64,000 nucleotides of DNA, taken from the NCBI RefSeq assembly GCF_020866925.1, contig NZ_JAJGAK010000001.1, forward strand, positions 806,001-870,000, written 5' to 3'. Below are positions 27,322-36,102 of this stretch, piece by piece. The notes under the pieces are model-generated. The model ran no database searches and was not told the DNA's origin. It worked only from the letters and a program-made list of their open reading frames with translations. The position numbers and the translations under genes were made by a program. The first letter of the stretch is position 1; each line of letters starts with the position of its first letter. This DNA is from Noviluteimonas lactosilytica. Its GTDB lineage: Bacteria; Pseudomonadota; Gammaproteobacteria; Xanthomonadales; Xanthomonadaceae.

Positions 27322-28661
27322 GCCAGCAGTGTATGCATCGCCTGCTTGAACCGCGCGAAGATCGCTTCACGCTCGCGATGCCTGCCTTCGTGCACGAGCT
27401 TGTTGCCGGCGACGTGCACTTCGCGGATCGCGCGGCGGTTGCCCGCGAAGATCAAGCGGTCGATGGCGTCCTCCGTGGTGGCACCGATGAACTGCGGAGC
27501 GTCGCGATCTAGCATCAGCCAGTCCGCGGCGGCGCCGTTGTAGAAGCAGCCGACGGCATGGCCGGTCGAGGCTTCCGCACTCGCGAGCGCGTCGTGCAGC
27601 AGCGATTCGCCGGCGCTGGTCGTCGCGGTGCCGACGCTGACGTTGCGGTGGTGCGTGACCAGCCGCTGGCCGTATTCGAGCCAGCGCAACTCTTCGATCG
27701 GCGACACCGAGATGTGCGAATCCGAACCGATGCCCCACGAGCCGCCCGCTTCCAGGAACGCGCGCAACGGGAACAGGCCGTCGCCGAGGTTCGCTTCGGT
27801 CGTCGTGCAGATCGCGACCGTCGCGCCGCTGCGCGCGATGCCTTCCACTTCCGCCTGGTCGAGGTGCGTCGCATGCACGAGCGTCCAGTTGCGGTCGACG
27901 TTCGCGTTCGCGAGCAACCATTCGACCGGGCGCGCACCGCGCAGCGCGACGCAGTCGACCACTTCGGGCAACTGTTCGGCGATGTGGGTGTGCACGGGCG
28001 TGTCGGGCGGGAGTTCGGCGAGCACCGTCTTCATCGCATCGGGCGGCACGGCGCGCAGGCTATGGAGCGCGATGCCGACGCGCAGGGTGTCGTCCTCTTC
28101 GCCACGCAACATGTCGAACAGGTTGAGGAACTGATCGACGTCGTGGCCGAAGCGCTGCTGGCGCTCCGTCAGCGCGCGCCCGTCGAAACCGCCGCGCATG
28201 TACAGCACGGGCAGCAACGTCATGCGGATGCCCGTGTCCCGCGCGGCGGCGATCAGCGCCTGCGACATCGCGGCGCGATCGGCATACGGGCGGCCATCGG
28301 GCGAGTGATGCAGGTAGTGGAACTCGCAGACCGTCGTGTAGCCGGCTTCGAGCATCTCGACGTAGAGCTGCGAGGCCACCGCATGCAGCGTGTCGGGATC
28401 GAAGCGCGCGGCGAAGCGGTACATCGTCTCGCGCCAGGTCCAGAACGAATCCTGCGGATGGGTCTGGCGCTCGGCCAGGCCCGCCATCGCGCGCTGGAAT
28501 GCGTGCGAGTGCAGGTTCGCGATGCCGGGCAGCACCCAGGCCGCGCCTTCGCTGGGCTGCGCGCCTTCGCATTCGACGATGCGCCCTGCGTCGTGGGTGA
28601 AGCCGGCGTCGATGCGCCAGCCGCCGGGGGTCCAGAGGCGTTCCGCGTGCAGGGTCTCCAT
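27318..28661 (-). CDS. hutF: Formimidoylglutamate deiminase
   Basis: The 447-residue amidohydrolase converts N-formimidoyl-L-glutamate to N-formyl-L-glutamate in the HutF-type histidine pathway. [10 protein letters not shown] supplies metal ligands and contains the family's HAFQ block. HIAEQ (near 245) and [10 protein letters not shown] (near 330) add the remaining ligands. It is divergent from hutI, 43 bp apart. Its start is the [13 protein letters not shown] at 28661; a weak -10 (GAGAAT) stands 6 nt before it. Confidence 0.92.
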   Translation of the reverse strand: METLHAERLWTPGGWRIDAGFTHDAGRIVECEGAQPSEGAAWVLPGIANLHSHAFQRAMAGLAERQTHPQDSFWTWRETMYRFAARFDPDTLHAVASQLYVEMLEAGYTTVCEFHYLHHSPDGRPYADRAAMSQALIAAARDTGIRMTLLPVLYMRGGFDGRALTERQQRFGHDVDQFLNLFDMLRGEEDDTLRVGIALHSLRAVPPDAMKTVLAELPPDTPVHTHIAEQLPEVVDCVALRGARPVEWLLANANVDRNWTLVHATHLDQAEVEGIARSGATVAICTTTEANLGDGLFPLRAFLEAGGSWGIGSDSHISVSPIEELRWLEYGQRLVTHHRNVSVGTATTSAGESLLHDALASAEASTGHAVGCFYNGAAADWLMLDRDAPQFIGATTEDAIDRLIFAGNRRAIREVHVAGNKLVHEGRHREREAIFARFKQAMHTLLA

Positions 28662-28691
28662 GCCGGCATTCTCGCCCCGGGCGCGTGACCC

Positions 28692-28697
28692 TACAAT
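28692..28697 (+). promoter_or_regulatory. -10 box of hutI (leaderless layout)
   Basis: TACAAT ends 7 nt before the hutI ATG, so transcription would begin at or next to the start codon. The 43-bp spacer holds both divergent promoters, and no ribosome-binding site is visible on either side. Confidence 0.5.
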
Positions 28698-28704
28698 CGA
28701 CGCG

Positions 28705-29946
28705 ATGCCCACCCACCCCGCCACCCCCTTCGACGGCCAGCCGTTCGATGGCCTGCTCATCGGCGCCTCGCTCGCGACGCTCGACGGCGGCGGCTATGGC
28801 GAAGTGCCCGATGGCGCGCTGGCGTGGAAGGACGGCGTGCTCGCTTACGTCGGGCCGCGAGCGGGTTTGCCCGGTGCACCCGACACCCTCGCGCACCAGG
28901 TGATCGAGACCAGCGGTTGGGTCACCCCTGCCCTCGTCGATGCGCACACGCACCTGGTGTTCGCCGGCGATCGTGCGCGCGAGTTCGAGATGCGCCTGCA
29001 GGGCAAGACGTACGAAGAGATCGCGCGCGCGGGCGGCGGCATCGTGTCGACGGTGCGCGCGGTGCGCGACGCCGACGAAGCCGCGTTGTTCGCGCAGTCG
29101 CTGCCGCGTGCGCAGGCGTTGTTGCGCGACGGCGTGACGACGATGGAGATCAAGTCCGGCTACGGGCTCGACTTCGAAAGCGAACGCCGCATGCTGCGCG
29201 TCGCGCGCAACATCGGGCAGACCTTGAACGTCACCGTGCGCACGACCTACCTCGCGGCGCACGCGTTGCCGCCCGAGTTCAAGGACAACGCCGACGGTTA
29301 CATCGACGAAGTCGTCGCGTGGTTGCCGCGGTTGCATGCCGAAGGCCTGGTCGATGCGGTCGACGCCTTCTGCGAAGGCATCGGGTTCTCGCCGGCGCAG
29401 ACGCGACGCGTGTTCGAAGCAGCGCGCGCACTCGACATCCCGGTGAAGCTGCACGCCGACCAGCTCAGCGATCTCGGCGGCGCGGGCCTGTCGGCGGAGT
29501 TCGATGGCCTGTCCGCGGACCATGTCGAACACACGAACGACGCCGGCGTGCGCTCGATGGCCGAACGCGGCACCGTCGCGGTCCTGCTGCCCGGCGCCTT
29601 CCACGTATTGCGCGACACCAAGCTGCCGCCGATCGAGGCCTTCCGCGCGCACGGCGTGCCGATGGCGGTCGCGACCGACTGCAATCCCGGCACCTCGCCG
29701 TTGTTGTCGCTGCGCCAGGCGATGCAGCTGGCGTGCACGCACTTCCGCCTCACGCCGGAGGAAGCGCTGCGCGGCGCCACGGTGAACGGCGCGCGTGCGC
29801 TCGGTCTGCACGATCGCGGCATTTTGCGCGTGGGGATGCGCGCCGACTTCGTCGCATGGCACGTGCGCCATCCGTCCGAGCTGTGCTATTGGCTGGGTGG
29901 GGATCTGATCAACACCGTCCACGCGAACGGCCACCGCCTCGCGTGA
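28705..29946 (+). CDS. hutI: Imidazolonepropionase
   Basis: The 413-residue protein hydrolyses 4-imidazolone-5-propionate to formimidoylglutamate, the step after hutU. Metal-binding motifs are [10 protein letters not shown] (about residues 80-89), KLHADQ (about 250-255) and ATDCNPGT (about 326-333), in a cytosolic amidohydrolase fold. It reads divergently from hutF and is followed, 26 bp later, by a dipeptidase gene. Confidence 0.95.
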   Translation: MPTHPATPFDGQPFDGLLIGASLATLDGGGYGEVPDGALAWKDGVLAYVGPRAGLPGAPDTLAHQVIETSGWVTPALVDAHTHLVFAGDRAREFEMRLQGKTYEEIARAGGGIVSTVRAVRDADEAALFAQSLPRAQALLRDGVTTMEIKSGYGLDFESERRMLRVARNIGQTLNVTVRTTYLAAHALPPEFKDNADGYIDEVVAWLPRLHAEGLVDAVDAFCEGIGFSPAQTRRVFEAARALDIPVKLHADQLSDLGGAGLSAEFDGLSADHVEHTNDAGVRSMAERGTVAVLLPGAFHVLRDTKLPPIEAFRAHGVPMAVATDCNPGTSPLLSLRQAMQLACTHFRLTPEEALRGATVNGARALGLHDRGILRVGMRADFVAWHVRHPSELCYWLGGDLINTVHANGHRLA

Positions 29947-29972
29947 TCTTTCGTTCGCAAGGGGAGTGAGTG

Positions 29973-31154
29973 ATGCGTCGTTTTGCTTTTGCCGTGCTCG
30001 CGTTGAGCATCGCCGGTAGCCTGCATGCCAGTGAACCCACCGACGTCGCGAAGAAACTCGCGCAGGATGCGGTGATCGTCGACACCCACATCGACGCGCC
30101 GGAGCTGGCGCTGGACGAATGGCACGACCTGGGCAAGCGCACGCCCGAACGCGAGTTCGACTATCCGCGTGCGCGCGAAGGCGGACTCGACGTCGCGTGG
30201 ATGTCCATCTACACCTCGCACGATGCGGACGAAACGGGCAAGGCCTGGACGCTCGCCAACAACCAGATCGATTTCGTCACCTCGCTCGCCACGCATCATT
30301 CCGACAAGTTCGCATTGCTGCTGTCGCCGAAGGACGTCGACAGGCAGCGCGAAGGCGGCCGCGTGCTGCTGCCGATGGGCATGGAGAACGGCGGCCCGAT
30401 CGGCGACGACATCAAGAACGTCGAATTCTTCTACAACCGCGGCATCCGCTACATCACGCTCGCGCACGGCGGCAACAATCGCATCAGCGATTCGTCGTAC
30501 CAGCGCAAGGGCAAGTGGGGCGGCCTGAGTCCGTTCGGCGAACAGGTCGTCAAGGAAATGAACCGCCTCGGCATCATCGTCGACGTCTCGCACCTGTCCG
30601 ACGAAGCGGTGCGCGACATCCTGAAGCTCACCGACGTGCCGGTGATCGCGAGCCATTCGGGCATGCGCCACTTCACGCCGAACTTCATGCGCAACATGGA
30701 CGACTCGCTGGCGAAGGAAGTCGCCGCGCATGGCGGCGTGATCCAGATTTCCTTCGGCACCGTGTTCCTCGATGCCGATGCGGCGAAGGCGTTCGACACG
30801 CGCCGCTGGACGCTGGAAGACATGAAGGCCGCGGGCAAGTCGCAGGCCGAGATGGAAGCGTGGGCCGACCAGTGGAAGAAGGACCACCCTGCCCCGGTGC
30901 TGCACACCGATGCGGTCGTCGACCAGATCGACCACGCGGTGAAGCTGGTGGGCATCGACCACGTCGGCATCGGTTCGGACTTCGACGGCGTCAGCGGCGA
31001 GTTGCCGGTCGAACTGAAGTCGGTGGCGGATTTCCCGAACCTCGTCGACGGGCTGATGAAGCGCGGCTACAAGGACGCGGACATCCGCAAGATCCTCGGC
31101 GGCAACATGCTGCGCGTGTGGGGCGAGATCGAGGCGAAGGCGCAGCGGAAGTAA
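29973..31154 (+). CDS. Secreted membrane dipeptidase (M19)
   Basis: The 393-residue protein has an N-terminal signal peptide (about 20 residues). The M19 metal site starts with VDTHID and continues with GMENG, SHSGMRH and GSDFDG. It hydrolyses dipeptides, including some with D-residues, in the periplasm. GGGGAG precedes the start. A GTG one codon upstream is in frame; the ATG at 29973 is preferred. Being next to hutI, it might help supply histidine from peptides, but this is only suggested by position. Confidence 0.88.
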   Translation: MRRFAFAVLALSIAGSLHASEPTDVAKKLAQDAVIVDTHIDAPELALDEWHDLGKRTPEREFDYPRAREGGLDVAWMSIYTSHDADETGKAWTLANNQIDFVTSLATHHSDKFALLLSPKDVDRQREGGRVLLPMGMENGGPIGDDIKNVEFFYNRGIRYITLAHGGNNRISDSSYQRKGKWGGLSPFGEQVVKEMNRLGIIVDVSHLSDEAVRDILKLTDVPVIASHSGMRHFTPNFMRNMDDSLAKEVAAHGGVIQISFGTVFLDADAAKAFDTRRWTLEDMKAAGKSQAEMEAWADQWKKDHPAPVLHTDAVVDQIDHAVKLVGIDHVGIGSDFDGVSGELPVELKSVADFPNLVDGLMKRGYKDADIRKILGGNMLRVWGEIEAKAQRK

Positions 31155-31184
31155 GCGCCCGTTTTCCGTCGTCGCCCGAAAAGC

Positions 31185-31214
31185 AGAAGCCCCGCGAAAG
31201 CGGGGCTTCTCGTT
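31185..31214. terminator. Two-way terminator between dipeptidase and bTHX genes
   Basis: AGAAGCCCCGC and its complement flank a GAAA loop, with a short T tract on the plus strand. It sits 30 bp after the dipeptidase stop and 20 bp after the converging bTHX stop. Confidence 0.75.
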
Positions 31215-31233
31215 TCCGGCGCTGGTGCGTCGG

Positions 31234-31449
31234 TTATTCCTTCGCGGCAGTCTTCTTCGCCACGACCTTCTTCGCCCCGCCGGCGGCAGTGCCACCAGCG
31301 ACCTTGGCGGCGGCAGTCTTGGTCGCGGTCTTCTTCACCGCCGGGCCCGCGGCCGTGCCGGTCGCCTTGGCCGCGACGTTCTTGCGCGCGTTGCCGTAGC
31401 TGGCGTTGTAGCGCTTGCCCTTGGCGGTCTTGCGGTCGCCCTTGCCCAT
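31234..31449 (-). CDS. 30S ribosomal protein bTHX with an Ala/Lys-rich tail
   Basis: The 71-residue protein begins MGKGDRKTAKGKRYNASYGN, matching the start of bTHX, a small basic protein buried in the 30S head in Thermus. The remaining 45 residues are an Ala/Lys/Thr-rich, histone-H1-like tail (AKKTAAKE-type repeats) absent from the Thermus protein. The tail may bind RNA or DNA. It is transcribed from the minus strand and ends at the two-way terminator. Confidence 0.8.
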   Translation of the reverse strand: MGKGDRKTAKGKRYNASYGNARKNVAAKATGTAAGPAVKKTATKTAAAKVAGGTAAGGAKKVVAKKTAAKE

Positions 31450-31528
31450 GGATCTGCTCCTGAATTCGTCTGAGTTGCGTTGTTGAAACTGCGCGCACCT
31501 TGCGCGCGAGGCCGCAAAGCCTAGCAGA

Positions 31529-31936
31529 TCAGTGGGCGCAGCTGGCGCTGTGCACGTGGACCAGGCGCAGGTTGGCGAGGTGGGCCATGCCGACCAGGGA
31601 GCCACCGAGGGTCATGATCAGCGCGTGCGGGACCAGCGCGTGATGCAGCGGCTCGTAGAGGACGCCGAACCACAGCGCCGCGAGGCCGAGCGTCAGCAGG
31701 CCGACGGCGCGCACCGCGCCGTGGCGGCGATACCCCCACAACACGCTGAAAGCGCCCAGCAACGACGCGAACACCACGAAACCGCGTTCGAAGCCATCGC
31801 CCAGCCACGTCGCGATGCCGAGCGCGGGCAACGCCGCGATCGCGATCGGCAGCAGCGCGCAGTGCATCGCGCACAGCAGCGAACCGGCGGCGCCGAAGCG
31901 ATCGAGCAGGCGATGGGAGCGTTGGGCGGGCGACAT
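31529..31936 (-). CDS. MerC-like membrane protein in a putative zinc locus
   Basis: The 135-residue protein has four membrane helices of the MerC type. A Cys-x3-His-Cys motif (C22, H25, C26 in LLCAMHCALLP) begins the first helix. The C-terminal tail carries HVHSASCAH with more metal ligands. MerC carries mercury in mer operons, but no mer genes are here. Its start diverges from the ZnuD-like receptor across one Zur-like site, so zinc transport is the better guess. The start at 31936 is preferred over 31999, because the longer version would run across that site. Confidence 0.75.
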   Translation of the reverse strand: MSPAQRSHRLLDRFGAAGSLLCAMHCALLPIAIAALPALGIATWLGDGFERGFVVFASLLGAFSVLWGYRRHGAVRAVGLLTLGLAALWFGVLYEPLHHALVPHALIMTLGGSLVGMAHLANLRLVHVHSASCAH

Positions 31937-31983
31937 CACTGAATCGTTGGGGTCGTGACTTCCGGGCCAAGCGGGGGACTCGT

Positions 31984-31998
31984 TGAAACAATATAACA
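31984..31998. promoter_or_regulatory. Zur-like operator between MerC-like and TonB receptor genes
   Basis: TGAAACAATATAACA matches the proteobacterial Zur consensus TGTTATATTATAACA at 11 of 15 positions. The right half TATAACA is perfect and the left half degenerate. A TATAAC -10-like hexamer on the plus strand lies inside it. The region is notably AT-rich, and both divergent genes start within 65 bp, so one bound dimer could repress both. Confidence 0.65.
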
Positions 31999-32034
31999 TT
32001 GCCCGTCAAGAACAGATCACCCGACCAGACCCTC

Positions 32035-34050
32035 ATGATTCGACGCCCGCGCCTGAACCCGCTCGCCTGCGCCCTCCTGCTGAGCCTGCCCCTCCCCGCC
32101 TTCGCCGTTGACCCGGTCGAGCCGATCGACACGCCGCCGACTGCGCAGGACTCGCAGGACCGCCACGGGCACGAGACCGAGTTCAAGGCGGTCGAGATCC
32201 AGGGCCTGGTGCTGCCGACGACCGCGGACGAGATGACCCGGCCGGTCGAGGTGCTCTCGGGCGAGCGGCTCGATGAAGCGAAGGCCGCGACGCTCGGCGA
32301 AACGGTCGGCAAGTTGCCGGGCGTGCAGTCCTCGTATTTCGGACCCGGCGTCGGGCGCCCGATCGTGCGCGGCTTCGACGGCGCGCGCGTGCAGGTGCTC
32401 AGCGACGGGCTCGGCTCGGGCGATGTGTCGACGGTCAGCGCCGATCACGCGGTGTCGATCGAGCCGTTCCTCGCCGACCAGATCGAAGTGCTGAAGGGTC
32501 CGGCGACGCTGTTGTACGGCAGCGGCGCCATTGGTGGCGCGGTGAACGTCGTCGACGGACGCACGCCGGAAGCGTTGACCGACGAGCCGCTGCAGGGCCG
32601 CGCCGAACTGCACGCGGGCACGGTCAACGACGAACGCACGGGCATGGTGCGCGTCGACGGCAGCACCGACACGTTCGCACTCCATGCCGATGCGCTCCAC
32701 CGCGAAACCGGCGATGTCGACACGCCCGTCGGCACGCTCGGCAACACCGCGATCCGCACCGACAGCGCGGCACTCGGCGGCTCGTGGATCGGCGAGCGCG
32801 GCTTCGTCGGCGCGAGTGCGTCGCTGTATTCGACGATGTACGGCATCCCCGGCACGGAAGACGAAGGCGGCGTTCGCGTCGACATGGACCAGCGCCGCAC
32901 GGAAGTGCGCGCGGGCGCCGACGACATCGGCCCGTTCGCCAGCGCGCGCCTGAAGCTCGCACGCACTGAATACGAACACGTCGAACTCGAAGGGAGCGAA
33001 GTCGGCACGCGCTTCGACAACACGTCGAACGAAGGCCGCCTCGAATTCGTGCATGCGCCAGTCGGAGGCTGGAATGGCGCATTCGGCCTGCAATGGGGCA
33101 ATCGCGACTTCTCCGCGGTGGGCGAAGAGGCCTTCGTGCCGAGCACGCGTTCGCGCGATGCGGGGTTGTTCTATATCGGCAATCGCGACTTCGGCGACGC
33201 GTGGCGGCTGGAACTCGGCGCGCGCGGCGACCGCAACGAGATCGACGCCGATGCCGCGACGGCGATCGGGCCCGATCGCACGTTCGACACTGCGAGCTTC
33301 TCCGCGGGCCTGCGCTTCAACGCCACGGAAGACCTCCACTTCGATCTCGGCCTGGATCGCGCACAGCGCGCACCGACCGCAGAAGAGTTGTATTCCAACG
33401 GCACGCACGTCGCGACGCAGAGCGTCGAGCTCGGCCAGCCGAACCTCGACGCCGAAACCGCGAATCGCGCGGAACTCGGCGTGCATTGGCACGCGGGCCC
33501 CATCGAACTCGCCGCATCGATTTACCACGTGCGCTACGACGACTTCATTTACCTGCTCGACACCGGCGCACTCGGCGAAGAAGACCTGCCGATCCGCCAG
33601 TGGTCGCAGGCCGACGCACGATTCAAGGGCGCGGAAGGCGAACTGACCTGGCACGTCGCCGACAACGCGACCGGCGCGTGGGACTGGCGCTTCTACGGCG
33701 ACCTGGTGCGCGCATCTCTCGCGGGTGGCGGCGACCTGCCGCGCATCGCGCCGGCGCGCTTCGGTTCGGAGCTGCGCTGGGAACTCGGCGGATGGCGCGC
33801 ATCGCTCGGCGCGTTGCGCGTGGATGCGCAGGATCGCGTGGCGGCGTTCGAAACGACGACGCCGGGTTACACGCTGGTCGACGCGCACATCGCATGGCAT
33901 CTCGACACGAAGCACGAGAACGCGTGGGAAATCTTCCTCGACGGCAGCAACCTGCTCGACGAAGAAGCGCGCGCGCACACCTCGTTCCTGAAGGATGTCG
34001 CGCCGCTGCCGGGGCGCGGGGTCAACTTCGGCGTGCGGACGTTCTTCTGA
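32035..34050 (+). CDS. TonB-dependent receptor, ZnuD-like
   Basis: The 671-residue outer-membrane receptor has a signal peptide ending near residue 24. A His-bearing stretch (DRHGHE, about 43-48) and a TonB-box-like VEIQGLV precede the plug domain. Plug motifs VRGFDGARVQVL and LKGPATLLYGSGAIGG follow. The barrel fills the rest and ends in the C-terminal Phe. The plug signature with SADHAVS resembles ZnuD, a zinc receptor of Neisseria. It would bring zinc across the outer membrane using TonB energy. Confidence 0.82.
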   Translation: MIRRPRLNPLACALLLSLPLPAFAVDPVEPIDTPPTAQDSQDRHGHETEFKAVEIQGLVLPTTADEMTRPVEVLSGERLDEAKAATLGETVGKLPGVQSSYFGPGVGRPIVRGFDGARVQVLSDGLGSGDVSTVSADHAVSIEPFLADQIEVLKGPATLLYGSGAIGGAVNVVDGRTPEALTDEPLQGRAELHAGTVNDERTGMVRVDGSTDTFALHADALHRETGDVDTPVGTLGNTAIRTDSAALGGSWIGERGFVGASASLYSTMYGIPGTEDEGGVRVDMDQRRTEVRAGADDIGPFASARLKLARTEYEHVELEGSEVGTRFDNTSNEGRLEFVHAPVGGWNGAFGLQWGNRDFSAVGEEAFVPSTRSRDAGLFYIGNRDFGDAWRLELGARGDRNEIDADAATAIGPDRTFDTASFSAGLRFNATEDLHFDLGLDRAQRAPTAEELYSNGTHVATQSVELGQPNLDAETANRAELGVHWHAGPIELAASIYHVRYDDFIYLLDTGALGEEDLPIRQWSQADARFKGAEGELTWHVADNATGAWDWRFYGDLVRASLAGGGDLPRIAPARFGSELRWELGGWRASLGALRVDAQDRVAAFETTTPGYTLVDAHIAWHLDTKHENAWEIFLDGSNLLDEEARAHTSFLKDVAPLPGRGVNFGVRTFF

Positions 34051-34062
34051 GTGCAAAAACAG

Positions 34063-34144
34063 AAAAACAGGGGTCAGAGCACAATTATCCGCTTGTGATA
34101 ATTGTGCTCTGACCCCTGTTTTTCGTGCTCTGACCCCTGTTTTT
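34063..34144. repeat. GGGGTCAGAGCAC hairpin, copy 3, with a duplicated arm
   Basis: The left arm (34063-34089) is AAAAACAGGGGTCAGAGCAC plus AATTATC, and its exact 27-bp complement (34097-34123) follows a 7-nt loop. A second copy of the right arm (CGTGCTCTGACCCCTGTTTTT, 34124-34144) follows directly. The hairpin separates the converging receptor and zur genes and reaches the zur stop codon. Confidence 0.92.
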
Positions 34145-34630
34145 CTAGCTCTTGTTTTTGCAATCGGCGCAGACGCCGTGCACTTCGAGCGTCTGCGCCT
34201 GCGGCGCGAAGCCCAGCGCGCGCGCCGACGCATCGAGCGACGACACGATCGACGCGTCTTCCAGTTCGGTCGCCGAGTGGCAGGTGTCGCAGATCAGGAA
34301 CGGCACCGCGTGCGCTTCCGCGCCCGGGTGGTGGCAACCGACGAAGGCGTTGATCGACGCGAGCTTGTGCACGAAGCCGTTCTCGACGAGGAAGTCGAGC
34401 GCGCGATACACGGTCGGAGGCGCGGCGGCGCCGTGCGTCGCCTTCATGCGATCCAGGAGTTCGTACGCCTTCAGCGGTCGACCCGCATCGGCGATCAAGC
34501 GCATCGCGGTCGCGCGGATCGGCGTGAGGTTGAGGCCGCGCGCTTCGCACGCGCGCTCGACCTCGTGCACGAAGGCGTCGCCGTCGTGGACGTGGTGCGC
34601 GGGATCGGTGCAGGTGGCGTGCTTGCCCAT
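34145..34630 (-). CDS. zur: Fur-family zinc uptake regulator Zur
   Basis: The 161-residue protein has the Fur fold: an N-terminal winged-helix DNA-binding domain (GLNLTPIRATAMRLI, then PTVYRALDFLVE) and a metal-sensing dimer domain with CDTC and CADC pairs plus His-rich HHPGAEAH. The two CxxC pairs are the structural zinc site of Zur rather than Fur. With zinc it should repress uptake genes, including the divergent promoter nearby. Its start is 9 bp from the gltX stop, so it is probably read from the gltX message. Confidence 0.88.
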   Translation of the reverse strand: MGKHATCTDPAHHVHDGDAFVHEVERACEARGLNLTPIRATAMRLIADAGRPLKAYELLDRMKATHGAAAPPTVYRALDFLVENGFVHKLASINAFVGCHHPGAEAHAVPFLICDTCHSATELEDASIVSSLDASARALGFAPQAQTLEVHGVCADCKNKS

Positions 34631-34639
34631 GTCCTTGAT

Positions 34640-36046
34640 TTAGTCCCCCGTGGGGACCTTTGCAAGGGCTGCGTCGATGCGGCGCAGCGCCTCGGCCTGG
34701 CCCGCGAGATAGACGGTCTGCGAGATGTCGGGGCTCACCTGCGTGCCGGTGATCGCCACGCGCAACGGCTGCGCGACCTTGCCCATGCCGATGCCGAGCG
34801 CTTCGGCGGTCGCATGCAGGGCCTGGCTCACCGACTCGGCGGACCACGCGCCCAGCGCCGCGAGGCGTTCGCGCGCGTCGGCGAGCGGCGCGCGCGCGGC
34901 GGCATTCAGGTGCTTCGCCACGGCGGCTTCGTCGTACGTGGTGAGCGGACCGAACCACACGCCGGCGCGCTCCGCCATGTCCTTCAGCGTCTGCACGCGA
35001 TCGCGCATCGCGAGCACGATGTCGGCGGGCGACGGGCCGTTCGCGAGGTCGTAACCGGCCGCGCGCAGGTGATGTTCGAGATGCTTGCCGACGTCGGCCG
35101 GATCGTCCGACTTCAGGTACTGCTGGTTGAGCCAGCCGAGCTTCTGCGAATCCAGGCGCGACGCCTTCGCGTTGACGTCCTTCAGGTCGAACAGCGACTT
35201 GAGTTCGTCGACCGAGAAGATTTCCTGGTCGCCGTGCGACCAGCCCAGGCGCGCGAGGTAATTCAGCAGCGCATGCGGCAGGTAACCGGCGTCGCGGTAT
35301 TGCATGACGTCGGCCGCGCCGGTGCGCTTGGACAACTTCGCGCCCTGCTCGTCGAGGATCATCGGCAGGTGCGCGAAATGCGGCACGGGCTTGCCGAGCG
35401 CGCGATAGATGTTGATCTGGCGCGGCGTGTTGTTGACGTGGTCGTCGCCGCGCACGACATCGGAGATCTGCATGTCGACGTCGTCGACGACGACGGCGAA
35501 GTTGTAGGTCGGATAACCGTCGCTGCGGAAGATCACGAGATCGTCGAGTTCGCTGTTGGCGATCTCGATGCGACCCTTGACCTTGTCTTCCCACACGACG
35601 GTTCCGTCGAGCGGGTTCTTGAAGCGGATCACGCGGTTCGGATCGTCGCGGAAGCCCGCGTTTTGTTCGCGATACGCGCCGTTGTAACGCGGCTTCTCGT
35701 TCGCGGCCATCGCGCGCTCGCGCATCGCCTCGAGTTCGTCCTTCGTTTCGTACGCGTAATACGCGGTGCCGTCGGCGACCATCTGCTCGGCGACTTCCTT
35801 GTAACGCGCCAGGCGCTGCGTCTGGTAGATCGGGCCTTCGTCGTAACCCAGGCCGAGCCAGTCCATCGCCTCGAGGATCGCGTCGATCGCCGCCTGCGTG
35901 CTGCGCTCGCGGTCCGTGTCTTCGACGCGCAGGACGAACTGCCCGCCGCGGCGGCGCGCTTCGAGCCAGCAATACAACGCGGTGCGCGCACCGCCGATGT
36001 GGAGGTAGCCAGTCGGGCTGGGGGCGAAGCGGGTGCGGACGGCCAT
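34640..36046 (-). CDS. gltX: Glutamyl-tRNA synthetase
   Basis: The 468-residue class I synthetase charges tRNA-Glu. The HIGH motif is HIGG at 16-19 and KLSKR lies near residue 237. The catalytic core ends around residue 320, and the all-helical anticodon-binding part follows. The length is normal for bacterial GluRS. A TAAAAT -10-like box lies about 30 nt upstream. It transcribes into zur. Confidence 0.95.
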   Translation of the reverse strand: MAVRTRFAPSPTGYLHIGGARTALYCWLEARRRGGQFVLRVEDTDRERSTQAAIDAILEAMDWLGLGYDEGPIYQTQRLARYKEVAEQMVADGTAYYAYETKDELEAMRERAMAANEKPRYNGAYREQNAGFRDDPNRVIRFKNPLDGTVVWEDKVKGRIEIANSELDDLVIFRSDGYPTYNFAVVVDDVDMQISDVVRGDDHVNNTPRQINIYRALGKPVPHFAHLPMILDEQGAKLSKRTGAADVMQYRDAGYLPHALLNYLARLGWSHGDQEIFSVDELKSLFDLKDVNAKASRLDSQKLGWLNQQYLKSDDPADVGKHLEHHLRAAGYDLANGPSPADIVLAMRDRVQTLKDMAERAGVWFGPLTTYDEAAVAKHLNAAARAPLADARERLAALGAWSAESVSQALHATAEALGIGMGKVAQPLRVAITGTQVSPDISQTVYLAGQAEALRRIDAALAKVPTGD

Positions 36047-36102
36047 ATGGGGGGTAAGCGGGGGGGCGAAAGTCGAACGATTTTACGCCATCTGGTGGAG
36101 GA

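Noticed and set aside
31529-31936. Mercury resistance
   Set aside because: No merR, merT, merP or merA is present, and the shared Zur-like site points to zinc.
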